NCBI RefSeq assembly: GCF_013170705.1
Contig: NZ_CP033334.1
Span: 5,433,501-5,497,500 of the forward strand
DNA from: Mesorhizobium loti
GTDB taxonomy: Bacteria > Pseudomonadota > Alphaproteobacteria > Rhizobiales > Rhizobiaceae
DNA: 64,000 nt
Direction of reading: 5' to 3'
Shown piece after piece: positions 44,463 through 53,666 of this stretch. Position 1 is the first letter of the stretch. Each line of letters starts with the position of its first letter. The notes beneath the pieces were generated by a model. It worked only from the letters and a program-made list of their open reading frames with translations, ran no database searches and was not told the origin of the DNA. The position numbers and the translations under genes are program-made.

Positions 44463-45626
44463 ATGTACACGAACACGCTCGGCTTCGGGTATGACGAGGA
44501 TATCGAGGCGCTGCGCGACATGGTGCGGCGCTTCGCCCAGGACCGGATAGCGCCGATCGCCGGCGACATCGACCGCGACAACGAATTTCCGGCGCATCTG
44601 TGGCGCGAACTCGGCACGCTCGGCCTACTCGGCATCACCGCCGATCCCGATTTCGGTGGCAGCGGCATGGGTTATCTCGCCCATGTGATTGCGGTGGAGG
44701 AGATCTCACGCGCCTCGGCTTCGGTCGGCCTCTCCTACGGCGCTCACTCCAACCTCTGCGTCAACCAGATCAACCGCTGGGCAACGCCGGCGCAGAAGGA
44801 GAAATTCCTGCCGCCGCTGTGCTCGGGCGAGCGTGTCGGCGCGCTGGCGATGTCGGAATCCGGCGCCGGCTCCGACGTTGTCTCGCTCAAGTTGCGCGCC
44901 GAAAAGCGCAATGACCGCTATGTGCTTAACGGCACCAAGATGTGGATCACCAACGGCCCGGATGCCGAAACGCTGGTCGTCTATGCCAAGACCGATCCGG
45001 AGCGGAAATCGCGCGGCATCACCGCCTTCATCGTAGAGAAGGCGATGACAGGGTTTTCCGTGGCGCAAAAACTCGACAAGCTCGGCATGCGCGGCTCCAA
45101 CACCGGCGAATTGGTGTTCGAGGATGTCGAAGTGCCATTCGACAATGTGCTGCATGAGGAAGGGCGCGGCGTCGAGGTGCTGATGTCGGGCCTCGACTAT
45201 GAGCGCACCGTGCTTGCCGGTGGCCCGATCGGCCTGATGGCGGCGTGCCTCGACGTGGCGATCCCCTACGTGCACGAACGCAAGCAGTTCGGCCAGGCGA
45301 TCGGCGAGTTCCAGCTTGTGCAAGGCAAGCTTGCGGACATGTACACGGTGATGAATGCCGCGCGCGCCTATGTCTATGCCGTCGCCGCCGCCTGCGACCG
45401 CGGCCAGACCACCCGCAAGGACGCCGCCGGCTGCGTTTTGTTCGCGGCCGAAAAGGCGACGCAGATGGCGCTCGACGCGCTGCAGCTGCTTGGCGGCAAT
45501 GGCTATATCAACGACTATCCGACCGGCCGGCTGCTGCGCGACGCCAAGCTCTACGAGATCGGCGCCGGCACCAGCGAAATCCGGCGCTGGCTGATCGGCC
45601 GCGAGATCATGGCGGAAGGGGTCTAA
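44463..45626 (+). CDS. ivd: Isovaleryl-CoA dehydrogenase
   Basis: The 387-residue acyl-CoA dehydrogenase has [18 protein letters not shown] and [10 protein letters not shown] for FAD binding, and the catalytic Glu is in [14 protein letters not shown], the isovaleryl-CoA type position. [20 protein letters not shown] is typical of Ivd. It oxidises isovaleryl-CoA to 3-methylcrotonyl-CoA and passes electrons to ETF. The ribosome-binding site is GGAGG. It is adjacent to mccB. Confidence 0.92.
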   Translation: MYTNTLGFGYDEDIEALRDMVRRFAQDRIAPIAGDIDRDNEFPAHLWRELGTLGLLGITADPDFGGSGMGYLAHVIAVEEISRASASVGLSYGAHSNLCVNQINRWATPAQKEKFLPPLCSGERVGALAMSESGAGSDVVSLKLRAEKRNDRYVLNGTKMWITNGPDAETLVVYAKTDPERKSRGITAFIVEKAMTGFSVAQKLDKLGMRGSNTGELVFEDVEVPFDNVLHEEGRGVEVLMSGLDYERTVLAGGPIGLMAACLDVAIPYVHERKQFGQAIGEFQLVQGKLADMYTVMNAARAYVYAVAAACDRGQTTRKDAAGCVLFAAEKATQMALDALQLLGGNGYINDYPTGRLLRDAKLYEIGAGTSEIRRWLIGREIMAEGV

Positions 45627-45627
45627 C

Positions 45628-47235
45628 ATGGCCGTCCTCCAGACCCAGATTTCCCCTTCCTCCGACACCTTTCGTGCCAATGCCGAACGCATGCGCGGAC
45701 TGGTCTCCGACATCGCCCAAAAAGCCGCCATCGTCGAGCGCGGCGGTTCGGAGGAGGCGCGCGAGCGCCACATCTCGCGCGGCAAGCTGTTGCCGCGCGA
45801 ACGCCTCGCGCAATTGCTCGACACCGGCTCGCCTTTCCTCGAGATCGGCCAGTTCGCGGCGTGGTCGATGTATGGCGAGGAAATCTCCTCGGCCGGCATG
45901 ATCGCCGGCATCGGCCGCGTCGAAGGCACCGAGGTGATGGTCGTCGTCAACGATGCCACGGTGAAGGGCGGCACCTATTATCCGCTGACGGTGAAGAAGC
46001 ATCTGCGCGCGCAGGAGATCGCGCTGCAGAACAATCTGCCCTGCATCTACCTGGTCGACAGCGGCGGCGCCAATCTGCCCAACCAAGACGAAGTGTTTCC
46101 GGACCGCGAACATTTCGGCCGCATCTTCTACAATCAGGCCAATATGTCCGCGGCCGGCATCCCGCAGATCGCCTGCGTCATGGGTTCCTGTACGGCCGGC
46201 GGCGCCTATGTGCCGGCGATGTCGGATGAGACGATCATGGTGCGCAACCAGGCGACCATTTTCCTCGGCGGTCCGCCGCTGGTGAAGGCGGCCACCGGCG
46301 AGGATGTCAGTGCCGAGGATCTCGGCGGCGCGGACGTGCATACCAGGCTTTCCGGCGTCGCCGATCACTACGCTATGGATGACGAACATGCCCTCGCCAT
46401 CTGCCGTCGCATCGTCAAAAACCTGAATCGGAACAAGACTGTAAGCCTGAACTTACAGAAGTCGATTCCGCCACTTCATTCGGCGGATGAACTCTATGGC
46501 GTCGTCCCGACCGATCTGCGTCAGCCCTATGATGTGCGTGAGGTGATCGCGCGTATCGTCGACGGCTCCGAATTCGACGAGTTCAAGCAGAACTACGGCA
46601 CGACGCTGATCACCGGTTTTGCTCATCTCCACGGCATGCCGGTCGGCATCATCGCCAACAATGGTGTCTTGTTCTCCGAAAGCGCGCTGAAGGGCGCGCA
46701 CTTCATCGAACTGTGCTGCCAGCGCAAGATCCCGCTTGTCTTCCTTCAGAACATCACCGGCTTCATGGTCGGCCGGAAATACGAAGCAGGCGGCATCGCC
46801 AAGGACGGCGCCAAGCTGGTGATGGCGGTTGCCACCGCCAGGGTTCCGAAGGTGACCGTCATCATCGGCGGCTCGTTCGGCGCCGGCAATTACGGCATGT
46901 GCGGCCGCGCCTACTCGCCGCGCTTCCTGTGGATGTGGCCGAATGCCCGCATCTCGGTGATGGGCGGCGAGCAGGCGGCGACCGTTCTTGCCATGGTCAA
47001 GCGCGAGGGCATCGAGCGCAAAGGGGGCGAATGGAGCGCCGAGGAGGAAGCAAAATTCAAGAAGCCGATCCTGATGAAATACGAGCACGAGGGCCATCCG
47101 CTCTACTCGTCCGCTCGTCTTTGGGACGATGGCATCATCGATCCGGCAAAGACGCGCGAGGTGCTGGCGCTCAGCCTTTCGGCGGCGCTCAACGCCGAAA
47201 TCGAGGACACGCGCTTCGGCGTGTTCAGGATGTGA
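45628..47235 (+). CDS. mccB: Methylcrotonyl-CoA carboxylase, carboxyltransferase (beta) subunit
   Basis: The 535-residue biotin-dependent carboxyltransferase has two crotonase-like halves, with [20 protein letters not shown] and [20 protein letters not shown] elements (seen as [13 protein letters not shown]), and [20 protein letters not shown], as in MccB. With MccA it carboxylates 3-methylcrotonyl-CoA to 3-methylglutaconyl-CoA in leucine breakdown. It starts two bases after ivd stops. Confidence 0.95.
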   Translation: MAVLQTQISPSSDTFRANAERMRGLVSDIAQKAAIVERGGSEEARERHISRGKLLPRERLAQLLDTGSPFLEIGQFAAWSMYGEEISSAGMIAGIGRVEGTEVMVVVNDATVKGGTYYPLTVKKHLRAQEIALQNNLPCIYLVDSGGANLPNQDEVFPDREHFGRIFYNQANMSAAGIPQIACVMGSCTAGGAYVPAMSDETIMVRNQATIFLGGPPLVKAATGEDVSAEDLGGADVHTRLSGVADHYAMDDEHALAICRRIVKNLNRNKTVSLNLQKSIPPLHSADELYGVVPTDLRQPYDVREVIARIVDGSEFDEFKQNYGTTLITGFAHLHGMPVGIIANNGVLFSESALKGAHFIELCCQRKIPLVFLQNITGFMVGRKYEAGGIAKDGAKLVMAVATARVPKVTVIIGGSFGAGNYGMCGRAYSPRFLWMWPNARISVMGGEQAATVLAMVKREGIERKGGEWSAEEEAKFKKPILMKYEHEGHPLYSSARLWDDGIIDPAKTREVLALSLSAALNAEIEDTRFGVFRM

Positions 47236-47236
47236 A

Positions 47237-47767
47237 ATGAGCAAGGCGCCGGACAGGATCCGCATCCACGTCGGCGACATCACGAAGCTGGATGTCGACG
47301 TCATCGTCAATGCCGCCAATTCGTCGCTGCTCGGCGGCGGCGGTGTCGATGGCGCCATCCATCGCGCGGCGGGCCGCGAGCTTGAGTCCGAATGCCGGAT
47401 GCTGAACGGGTGCAAGGTCGGCGACGCCAAGATCACCAAGGGTTACAAACTGCCGACTCGATATGTCATCCACACGGTCGGGCCAGTCTGGCAAGGCGGC
47501 GGCAGAGGCGAAGCCGAGTTGCTGGCCTCCTGCTACCGCAAGTCGCTGGAACTCGCGGCCGCCAATGATTGCCGCACCGTGGCATTTCCGGCGATTTCGA
47601 CCGGTGTCTACCGCTACCCGAAAGATGAGGCGACCGACATCGCTGTCGGGACGATCGGCACGTTCATCGACGAAAAAAACATGCCCGCGACTGTCATCTT
47701 CTGCTGCTTCGATGAACAAACGGCGCAACTATACCAGCGCGCCGTTGCTGCACTTCGGGAGGCCTGA
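47237..47767 (+). CDS. Macro domain ADP-ribose-acting hydrolase (YmdB-like)
   Basis: The 176-residue protein is a single macro domain with VIVNAANSSLLGGGGVDGAI (both Asn and the Asp of the deacetylase-type site) and FPAISTGVYRYP. Such proteins remove O-acetyl-ADP-ribose or mono-ADP-ribose. The ATG is one base after the mccB stop, so it is in the leucine operon. The longer frame to 47129 is a shadow. Confidence 0.9.
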   Translation: MSKAPDRIRIHVGDITKLDVDVIVNAANSSLLGGGGVDGAIHRAAGRELESECRMLNGCKVGDAKITKGYKLPTRYVIHTVGPVWQGGGRGEAELLASCYRKSLELAAANDCRTVAFPAISTGVYRYPKDEATDIAVGTIGTFIDEKNMPATVIFCCFDEQTAQLYQRAVAALREA

Positions 47768-47887
47768 TCTGTATGGACCAATCGATTCATCAGCATAGGC
47801 AAACTCGAATCCCCGCCAACGAACTGGCGGCGAGGCAAGATGTTCGCTACTGCTTGTTCTGCGTAATGCAATGGGGACAGGGCGAAG

Positions 47888-48259
47888 ATGATGCTGAAAT
47901 ATCACCGGGGTACGGTTGCCTCGATACTTGCAAATCTACTAATAATCACAACGACTGCCGCCAACCCGGCCGGATCGCTGGCAGGCAGCAGGGGCGACGT
48001 GCGCTACCCGATAAACATTCCCGTCGGTACCACCGGAGGCTGCGGCAAGATCTATGGAGCGTATCTCGCAGCCGCGGGCCATTCGGCCTTCGCGGCGACG
48101 CCAATCGTTCCGGCGAGCGAGTACTTCATTTGTGGCGTGAAGCTAAATGCACCGTCACAGAAGGCGGCCGAGGAACTGGCACTGAAATCCTGTCAGGCCA
48201 GCAAGAGCAAATACAAGGTGACCGTCGCCGGCGCCTGCAGTCTCGCCGCTTCGAAATAG
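47888..48259 (+). CDS. Small exported four-cysteine protein
   Basis: The 123-residue protein has an N-terminal hydrophobic signal (ILANLLIITTTAANPAG). The mature part has four cysteines (GGCGK, FICGV, LKSCQ, GACSL) that could form two disulfides, and a stretch AAGHSAFAATP ... QKAAEELALKSC that resembles DUF4189-like small periplasmic domains. The function is unknown. It lies between the macro gene and mccA on the same strand. The second ATG (47891) may be the start. Confidence 0.7.
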   Translation: MMLKYHRGTVASILANLLIITTTAANPAGSLAGSRGDVRYPINIPVGTTGGCGKIYGAYLAAAGHSAFAATPIVPASEYFICGVKLNAPSQKAAEELALKSCQASKSKYKVTVAGACSLAASK

Positions 48260-48308
48260 GCCGGCGCCTGCCAGAATGGCGCCGCCCGCCACTAACCCGG
48301 GAGGCTCC

Positions 48309-50291
48309 ATGTTCGCCAAGATCCTGATCGCCAATCGGGGCGAGATCGCATGCCGTGTGATCCGCACCGCCCGCAAGCTCGGCGTGCACACCGTCGCCGT
48401 CTATTCGGACGCCGACGCGAAATCCCTGCATGTCGAGATGGCCGACGAGGCTGTCCATATCGGCCCTTCGCCTGTCGGCGAGAGCTATCTGCGCGGCGAC
48501 AGGATTGTCGCGGCGGCTCTTTCGACCGGGGCGCAGGCCATCCATCCCGGTTACGGCTTCCTGTCGGAAAATCCCGATTTCGTCGACCAGGTGGTGGCGG
48601 CGGGGCTCACCTTCATCGGCCCGTCGGCGGCCTCGATCCGCGCCATGGGACTGAAGGACGCCGCCAAGCGGCTGATGGAGAAAGCCGGCGTTCCTGTCGT
48701 TCCGGGTTATCATGGCGAGGCGCAGGAGATCGTGCTGCTTGCGTCCAAGGCGCGCGAGATCGGTTATCCCGTGCTGATCAAGGCGCGTGCCGGCGGCGGC
48801 GGCAAGGGCATGCGGCGGGTCGAGCATCCCGATGATTTTTCCGAGGCGCTGTCCAGCGCCCGGCGTGAAGCAAAGGCTGCTTTTGGCGACGACCGCGTAC
48901 TGGTCGAGAAATATGTCGACAAACCCCGGCACATCGAAGTGCAGGTCTTCGGCGACAATTTCGGCAATGCCGTGCACCTCTATGAACGCGACTGTTCGGC
49001 ACAACGCCGCCACCAGAAGGTGATAGAGGAAGCACCCGCCCCCGGCATGACGCCGGCTTTGCGCAAGGCGATGACAGAGGCGGCAGTGAAGGCCGCGAAG
49101 GCGATCAACTATTCCGGCGCCGGCACCATCGAATTCATCGTCGATGCCTCGCAGGGCCTCAAGGCCGACCGCTTCTGGTTCATGGAAATGAACACCCGCC
49201 TGCAGGTCGAGCATCCCGTCACCGAAATGGTCACCGGCACCGATCTGGTCGAGTGGCAGTTGCGGGTCGCCAGCGGCGAAAAGCTGCCCAGGTCGCAGAG
49301 CGAGATCGCGCTTGCCGGCCATGCCTTCGAGGCGCGCATCTATGCGGAAGACGCGGCAAAGGGGTTCCTGCCGGCTACGGGTACGCTGCATCATCTGAAA
49401 TTTCCCGAAACAGCGCCCAACGCGGCCACGATGCGCATCGAGACCGGTGTGCGGGCCGGCGATGCCATCTCACCCTACTACGACCCGATGATCGCGAAGC
49501 TGGTCATCCATGCAAAGGACAGGCAAGCCGCGCTGGAAGCACTCGGCACAGCGCTGTCGCAGACCGAAATCGCCGGCTCCACCGTCAACACCGCCTTTCT
49601 TGCCGCTCTCGCCGCCGATCCGGATTTTTGCGCTGGCGACGTCGACACCGGCCTGATCGGCAGACATCAGTCGGCACTGACCGAGGTCGCGCCGCCGACC
49701 GGCGAAATCATCTCGGCAGCAGCCCTTGCCGCGTCCGGTGAAGGACTATTGCGGCCATCGAACGATCCATGGTCGTCGCTTTCCGGCTATGCGCATTTCC
49801 ACGGCGTGGCGCGGCGCACGCGGCTGAAGTTCGGTGAGGACGATATTCTGGCAAAGCTTTCCGTGCGGCCGGACGGGCGTTTCCAGGTGGCGCTCGGCGC
49901 GCCCTATGACAGCGCCAATTCGCATGATTTTCGCGCCGCCCCACGCCTCGCCCGCTGGCCAGGCCACATCACTGTTTTCGAAGGCGCCATCGGCTACACT
50001 TTCGCGGTGCCGGATCCCTTGGCCAGAAGCGATGACGCGGCCGCCGCCTCGGGCAGCTTGCGCGCGCCGATGCCGGGTCTGGTCAAGCTGGTGCGCGCGG
50101 CGAAGGGCGATACGGTGATCAAGGGACAAGCTCTCCTGATTCTCGAGGCGATGAAGATGGAGCACACCATCGCGGCCCCGCATGACGGAGTGGTCGCCGA
50201 AATCGCCACGGAAGGTGCGCAGGTCACCGACGGGACGGTGCTGGTGCGGTTCGTCGAGGAGCAGACCGCCTCGACCGCTGCCGCAGGCTGA
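48309..50291 (+). CDS. mccA: Methylcrotonyl-CoA carboxylase, biotin carboxylase (alpha) subunit
   Basis: The 660-residue protein has a biotin carboxylase domain (FAKILIANRGEIACRVIRTA, KARAGGGGKGMR, FMEMNTRLQVEHPVTEM) and a C-terminal biotinyl domain with the AMKM lysine. It carboxylates biotin and hands the group to MccB. The ATG at 48309 has CGGGAGG before it. It ends the leucine gene set; no HMG-CoA lyase or methylglutaconyl-CoA hydratase gene follows. Confidence 0.95.
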   Translation: MFAKILIANRGEIACRVIRTARKLGVHTVAVYSDADAKSLHVEMADEAVHIGPSPVGESYLRGDRIVAAALSTGAQAIHPGYGFLSENPDFVDQVVAAGLTFIGPSAASIRAMGLKDAAKRLMEKAGVPVVPGYHGEAQEIVLLASKAREIGYPVLIKARAGGGGKGMRRVEHPDDFSEALSSARREAKAAFGDDRVLVEKYVDKPRHIEVQVFGDNFGNAVHLYERDCSAQRRHQKVIEEAPAPGMTPALRKAMTEAAVKAAKAINYSGAGTIEFIVDASQGLKADRFWFMEMNTRLQVEHPVTEMVTGTDLVEWQLRVASGEKLPRSQSEIALAGHAFEARIYAEDAAKGFLPATGTLHHLKFPETAPNAATMRIETGVRAGDAISPYYDPMIAKLVIHAKDRQAALEALGTALSQTEIAGSTVNTAFLAALAADPDFCAGDVDTGLIGRHQSALTEVAPPTGEIISAAALAASGEGLLRPSNDPWSSLSGYAHFHGVARRTRLKFGEDDILAKLSVRPDGRFQVALGAPYDSANSHDFRAAPRLARWPGHITVFEGAIGYTFAVPDPLARSDDAAAASGSLRAPMPGLVKLVRAAKGDTVIKGQALLILEAMKMEHTIAAPHDGVVAEIATEGAQVTDGTVLVRFVEEQTASTAAAG

Positions 50292-50322
50292 TAGACGGCG
50301 CGCATCGCCGACCACAAAAACA

Positions 50323-50349
50323 AAATGGCCGGGGCGAGCCCGGCCATTT
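50323..50349. terminator. Bidirectional terminator between mccA and the binding-protein gene
   Basis: AAATGGCCGGG (50323-50333) and CCCGGCCATTT (50339-50349) form an 11-base stem with a five-base loop. A/T-rich flanks on both sides allow function on both strands. Confidence 0.88.
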
Positions 50350-50369
50350 CTCTGGATTATCGCCTTGGA

Positions 50370-51491
50370 TTACTGCGCGATCGGCGCGTACTTGCCGTCA
50401 TGCCACTGGTTGATGTCGTAGCTGGCGTTCTTGAGGTCGCCCTTCTCGTCGAAGGTCACGTCGCCGACAACGGTGCTGATCGGCGTGCCGTTCTTCAACG
50501 CTTCGGCAACCTTGGCCGGATCGTCGCTGCCGGCACGCTTGATGCCTTCGGCGAAAGCCTGGACCACGGCGTAGGAGAACAGCGTGAAGCCTTCCGGCAC
50601 GAAGCCGCCGGCCTTGATCTTCTCGACGGCCGCCTTGGCCTCCGGCTTTGCCTGCGGATCCGACGGGAAGACGAACATGGTGCCTTCGCCAGCCGGGCCA
50701 GCAACCTGCCAGAATTCCGGCGAGGCGATCGAATCCGGCATGATCAGCTGGAACTTAAGGTTCTGTTCGGCCGACTGGCGCAGGATCAGGCCGGCTTCAG
50801 GATGGTAGCCGCCGAAATAGACGACGTCGGCCTTGAGATCCTTGAGCTTGGTGACAAGCGCGGAATAGTCCTTCTCGCCGGGATTGATGGCGTCGTAGTA
50901 GACTTCCTTCAGGCCACCGGTGTTCATGGTTGCCCTGACAGCGTCAGCCACGCCCTGGCCATAGGCGCTCTTGTCGTGCAGGATGACGACGTTCTTGCCG
51001 GCATACTTCTTGGCGATCCACGGGCCGATGAAGGCGCCCTGTGCATCGTCACGCGTATAGAGGCGCATGATCGTCGGCCAGCCGGCCTTGGCGGCCGCGT
51101 CGGTCAGCACCGGGTTCGAGGAAGCCGGGCTCATCATCAGCGCGCCGGCTTCGGCATAGACGGCCGAAGCCGGAATGCTCGAGCCCGAGCAGGCATGCCC
51201 ATCGATGAACTTGACGCCGTTGGCGACGATGCGGTTGGCGACCGACACTGCCTGTTTGGGATCGCACTGGTCATCCTCGATGTCGAGCTTGATCATCGAA
51301 CCGTTGACGCCGCCCGCCGCATTGATGGCATCGGCGGCGGCCTTTGCGCCCTGCTTGAACTGATCGCCAATGGTTGCGAGCTGTCCCGTCATCGGGCCGA
51401 CCACCGAAACGGTGATGTCGTCGGCGAATGCGACCGGCGCACTCATCATCAGGCCGAAAATGGCCGCGCTCAAAATACTCATTTTTTTCAT
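50370..51491 (-). CDS. livK: Branched-chain amino acid ABC transporter substrate-binding protein
   Basis: The 373-residue periplasmic protein has a signal peptide (KKMSILSAAIFGLMMSAPVA, cleaved before DDITV) and the LivK/LivJ type I fold: VSVVGPMTGQLATIGDQFKQ, FIDGHACSGSSIPAS, and YFGGYHPEAGLILRQ. It probably binds leucine, isoleucine or valine. No permease or ATPase genes are seen nearby. The ATG at 51491 follows GGAGGAGTT; the longer frame is rejected. Confidence 0.9.
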   Translation of the reverse strand: MKKMSILSAAIFGLMMSAPVAFADDITVSVVGPMTGQLATIGDQFKQGAKAAADAINAAGGVNGSMIKLDIEDDQCDPKQAVSVANRIVANGVKFIDGHACSGSSIPASAVYAEAGALMMSPASSNPVLTDAAAKAGWPTIMRLYTRDDAQGAFIGPWIAKKYAGKNVVILHDKSAYGQGVADAVRATMNTGGLKEVYYDAINPGEKDYSALVTKLKDLKADVVYFGGYHPEAGLILRQSAEQNLKFQLIMPDSIASPEFWQVAGPAGEGTMFVFPSDPQAKPEAKAAVEKIKAGGFVPEGFTLFSYAVVQAFAEGIKRAGSDDPAKVAEALKNGTPISTVVGDVTFDEKGDLKNASYDINQWHDGKYAPIAQ

Positions 51492-51628
51492 TGCAATAGA
51501 ACTCCTCCACTCACGCGCGGCCGCCCCGGCCGCGCTTCTTCCAGAGAGGCGGGACAATTTCATCCTTCATCGGGCCTGTCTAGGCGCATTGACGCCGCTC
51601 GATTGGGCCTGGGAGGCCTCATCCACGC

Positions 51629-51672
51629 AAAAAAGCCACGCCAGCCTTGTTCCGGCCGGTCATGGCTTTTTT
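51629..51672 (-). terminator. Terminator-like hairpin in the livK leader
   Basis: AAAAAAGCCA (51629-51638) and TGGCTTTTTT (51663-51672) form a ten-base stem with a 24-base interior. On the minus strand it lies 138 bases before the livK start and ends in T6. It could attenuate livK or end a short upstream transcript. Confidence 0.55.
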
Positions 51673-51742
51673 GCCTGTCGGGCTGTTTCCCCAGCGCCCC
51701 CACGCCGCGAACCCCAACTTGGCCGTCCCTGTCTTTCCTGTT

Positions 51743-51791
51743 GACCATGATCTTGTCCGAAAACCGGATTCCGCTTTCCGGGATCATGGTC
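51743..51791. repeat. Rhizobial palindromic repeat, copy B2
   Basis: GACCATGATC (51743-51752) and GATCATGGTC (51782-51791) are perfect inverted ends. The middle has TTGTCCGAAAACCGG and CCGCTTTCCGGG, which is similar to copy B1. Confidence 0.75.
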
Positions 51792-51927
51792 AGTCGTACG
51801 GCTTGACCTATTCGCCTGCCGCATTCTTGTTGTTGGCCTGTGGCCTGGCCGTCTGCGCAGCCTTGTCCCTGTTGTGGCCCGACCGTCTTTGAGCGATCTG
51901 GACCCGAGCTTTCCGTCTGTCGGAAAC

Positions 51928-52194
51928 CTAGTGCATGGTCATCCATTCGCGGGCTTCGCGCAGCGCCTTGGCAATCTCGACCTTCGACATCGCCGCCGAC
52001 AGTTCCGAGCGCAGTTCCGCGGCGCGGGCCGAACCCTTGATGGCAGCGATGTTGAACCATTTGTGGGCGGCAACGACGTCGGTCTCGCAGTCGCGGCCGG
52101 TCGCATACATCATGCCCAGTTCGAAAAGGATGTCGGCCTGGGCAGTTGCCCCCATGGCGCCGAAACCTGCTTCAAGCATTTCAAAACGTGCCAT
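51928..52194 (-). CDS. Sel1-repeat family small protein
   Basis: The 88-residue protein contains a Sel1-like repeat (LFELGMMYATGRDCETDVVA, AHKWFNIAAIKGSARAAELR) and is otherwise helical, with no signal peptide. Sel1 repeats mediate protein-protein contacts. It is a stand-alone gene, and a role cannot be inferred. Confidence 0.8.
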   Translation of the reverse strand: MARFEMLEAGFGAMGATAQADILFELGMMYATGRDCETDVVAAHKWFNIAAIKGSARAAELRSELSAAMSKVEIAKALREAREWMTMH

Positions 52195-52632
52195 TTTAGT
52201 CCCCTGTCTGGCTCCCGAGAGCTGCCTCCGTTTGTCTTGTCCGGGCCGCTCTTTCGATGCTTTCGAGAATGCCGGTCAGGCTTGAATCCGTCGTTAAATG
52301 GCGTGCTTAATTTGAGGAAAACAAAGCTAAAACAAGAGGTAAACGCGGAAATTCGTTAAGGATACGAAGCCAGTGTTTCAGCCGATTTTCGCTAAATTTG
52401 ACGAAAATTTTCCAGGCTTGAATCAACACTCCGCTAACCACGGGAAACAAACACGATGCGCAGGTCGTTTTCATTTCCTCCGCGACGAGGCGAATTCAGG
52501 CGCCTTCAGAATCCCAAAGTCTTCCGCTGCGGCACCGCTTTTGTTTTGGCGGGAGCTGGATTAGCTTACGTTTGCGTAAGCGGCACACCGGCGAGGCGGA
52601 GCATCCGGCCGGCCATCCAAAGGGAGGAAGAG
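52195..52632. other. Intergenic region, no gene seen
   Basis: The region is richer in A/T between about 52290 and 52450. No RNA gene, repeat or convincing coding frame was found. A frame entering the DUF2147 gene from 52456 lacks similarity and a ribosome-binding site. Confidence 0.5.
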
Positions 52633-52974
52633 ATGTTTCGAAAAGTGAGCCTGGCCCTTGCAGCCACAGTGATCATGGTGGGAACGGCGTGGGCCGATCC
52701 GATCGAGGGCAACTGGAAGACGCAAGCCGGCGACACCGCGGCCATTTCAGGCAGTGGCTCGTTTTCGATCACGCTCAAGTCAGGCAAATATGCCGGCAAG
52801 ACCATCGGCTCGCTCAAGGCGGCCGGGGACAACAAGTATGCCGGCAGCATCACCGACCCGGCAAACGACAAGACCTATTCGGGCAAGGCGACGTTGTCGG
52901 GCACCTCGCTCAAGATGAGCGGTTGCGTGCTCGGCGGCCTGATCTGCAAGAGCCAGACCTGGCACAAGCTCTGA
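52633..52974 (+). CDS. DUF2147 family exported protein
   Basis: The 113-residue protein has a signal peptide (FRKVSLALAATVIMVGTAWA) and then DPIEGNWKTQAGDTAAIS, the start of a small beta-rich domain of the DUF2147 type. Two cysteines near the end (SGCVLGGLICKS) may form a disulfide. The start has AGGGAGG before it. Function is unknown. Confidence 0.85.
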   Translation: MFRKVSLALAATVIMVGTAWADPIEGNWKTQAGDTAAISGSGSFSITLKSGKYAGKTIGSLKAAGDNKYAGSITDPANDKTYSGKATLSGTSLKMSGCVLGGLICKSQTWHKL

Positions 52975-53000
52975 TCGACCATATCCTTGCGACATGATGA

Positions 53001-53019
53001 CGGGGCCTGGCGGGCCCCG
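53001..53019 (+). terminator. Intrinsic terminator of the DUF2147 gene
   Basis: CGGGGCC (53001-53007) and GGCCCCG (53013-53019) form a seven-base stem followed by TTTTCGTTT. Confidence 0.85.
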
Positions 53020-53198
53020 TTTTCGTTTCATCGGCAGCCAAGCACTGATGCTATTGCCCTGCCGCCGATGGCCATATCAGGCCGGCGGCGACCGGATCGG
53101 ATCCCGTCAATCATTTTGAACCGCAGATGAACGTCGGCATCAGAGCCGGTTCAGAGGCGTTGGCGCATTCTCCCGCGTGTTGAAGGAGACACCACCCG

Positions 53199-53357
53199 AT
53201 GCTTGCTCGCCGCTTCACCATCGTCTGCCTGCTGATGAGCCTGTTTGGAATGTTCTTCGCCATCCTCGTCGCCGAAGCGGGCCGTTCCCCCCGCGCCTGG
53301 GACGAAGCCAGTTCCAGGACATGCCGCCTCGCCTGCCCCACCCACCTTCGCAACTGA
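53199..53357 (+). CDS. Small membrane or exported peptide, 52 residues
   Basis: It begins LARRFTIVCLLMSLFGMFFA, one hydrophobic helix, then a short charged tail with two cysteines. It has AAGGAG before the ATG, at a longer than usual spacing. It is not similar to a family I know. Confidence 0.45.
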   Translation: MLARRFTIVCLLMSLFGMFFAILVAEAGRSPRAWDEASSRTCRLACPTHLRN

Positions 53358-53397
53358 ACCAAAGAAACCAGACCTCGAAAAGAAAAGCTCAGACATC

Positions 53398-53592
53398 ATG
53401 AACCGCATCGCCGCCAACGCTCTCAAGACCCTTCGGCTTCTGCCGCGGGCGGCGCTTATCCTGATGGTCCTGGCCGCTCCGGTCCTGGCCGTGCCGATGA
53501 TGCGCGCCGACGCCGGCTCGACGATCGAGGCTCCGGCCCTGAAGAAGTCCGGCGTCGGCTTCGTGCTGCTGGTCAGTCTGCAGCGGGGATAA
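53398..53592 (+). CDS. Small hydrophobic-leader peptide, 64 residues
   Basis: It has a signal-like segment (RLLPRAALILMVLAAPVLAV) followed by PMMRADAGSTIEAP and a second short hydrophobic part. The ribosome-binding site is weak. A short exported protein is possible, or it is a chance frame. Confidence 0.4.
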   Translation: MNRIAANALKTLRLLPRAALILMVLAAPVLAVPMMRADAGSTIEAPALKKSGVGFVLLVSLQRG

Positions 53593-53666
53593 AGAAAAAC
53601 GGCGCTTTGTACGCCTTCGACAGCGACACCCCTCCCAACCGCTCGTCCGAGTCTCTATATTGAGCC

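Larger units (their letters stand above)
51492..51927. other. livK leader and repeat-containing non-coding region
   Basis: No gene. It holds a hairpin at 51629-51672 and a palindromic repeat at 51743-51791. Open frames across it lack family resemblance. The livK promoter is probably in this region. Confidence 0.6.

Noticed and set aside
52300..52320. Possible CtrA box (TTAA-N-TTAA)
   Set aside because: The spacing is nine bases instead of seven.
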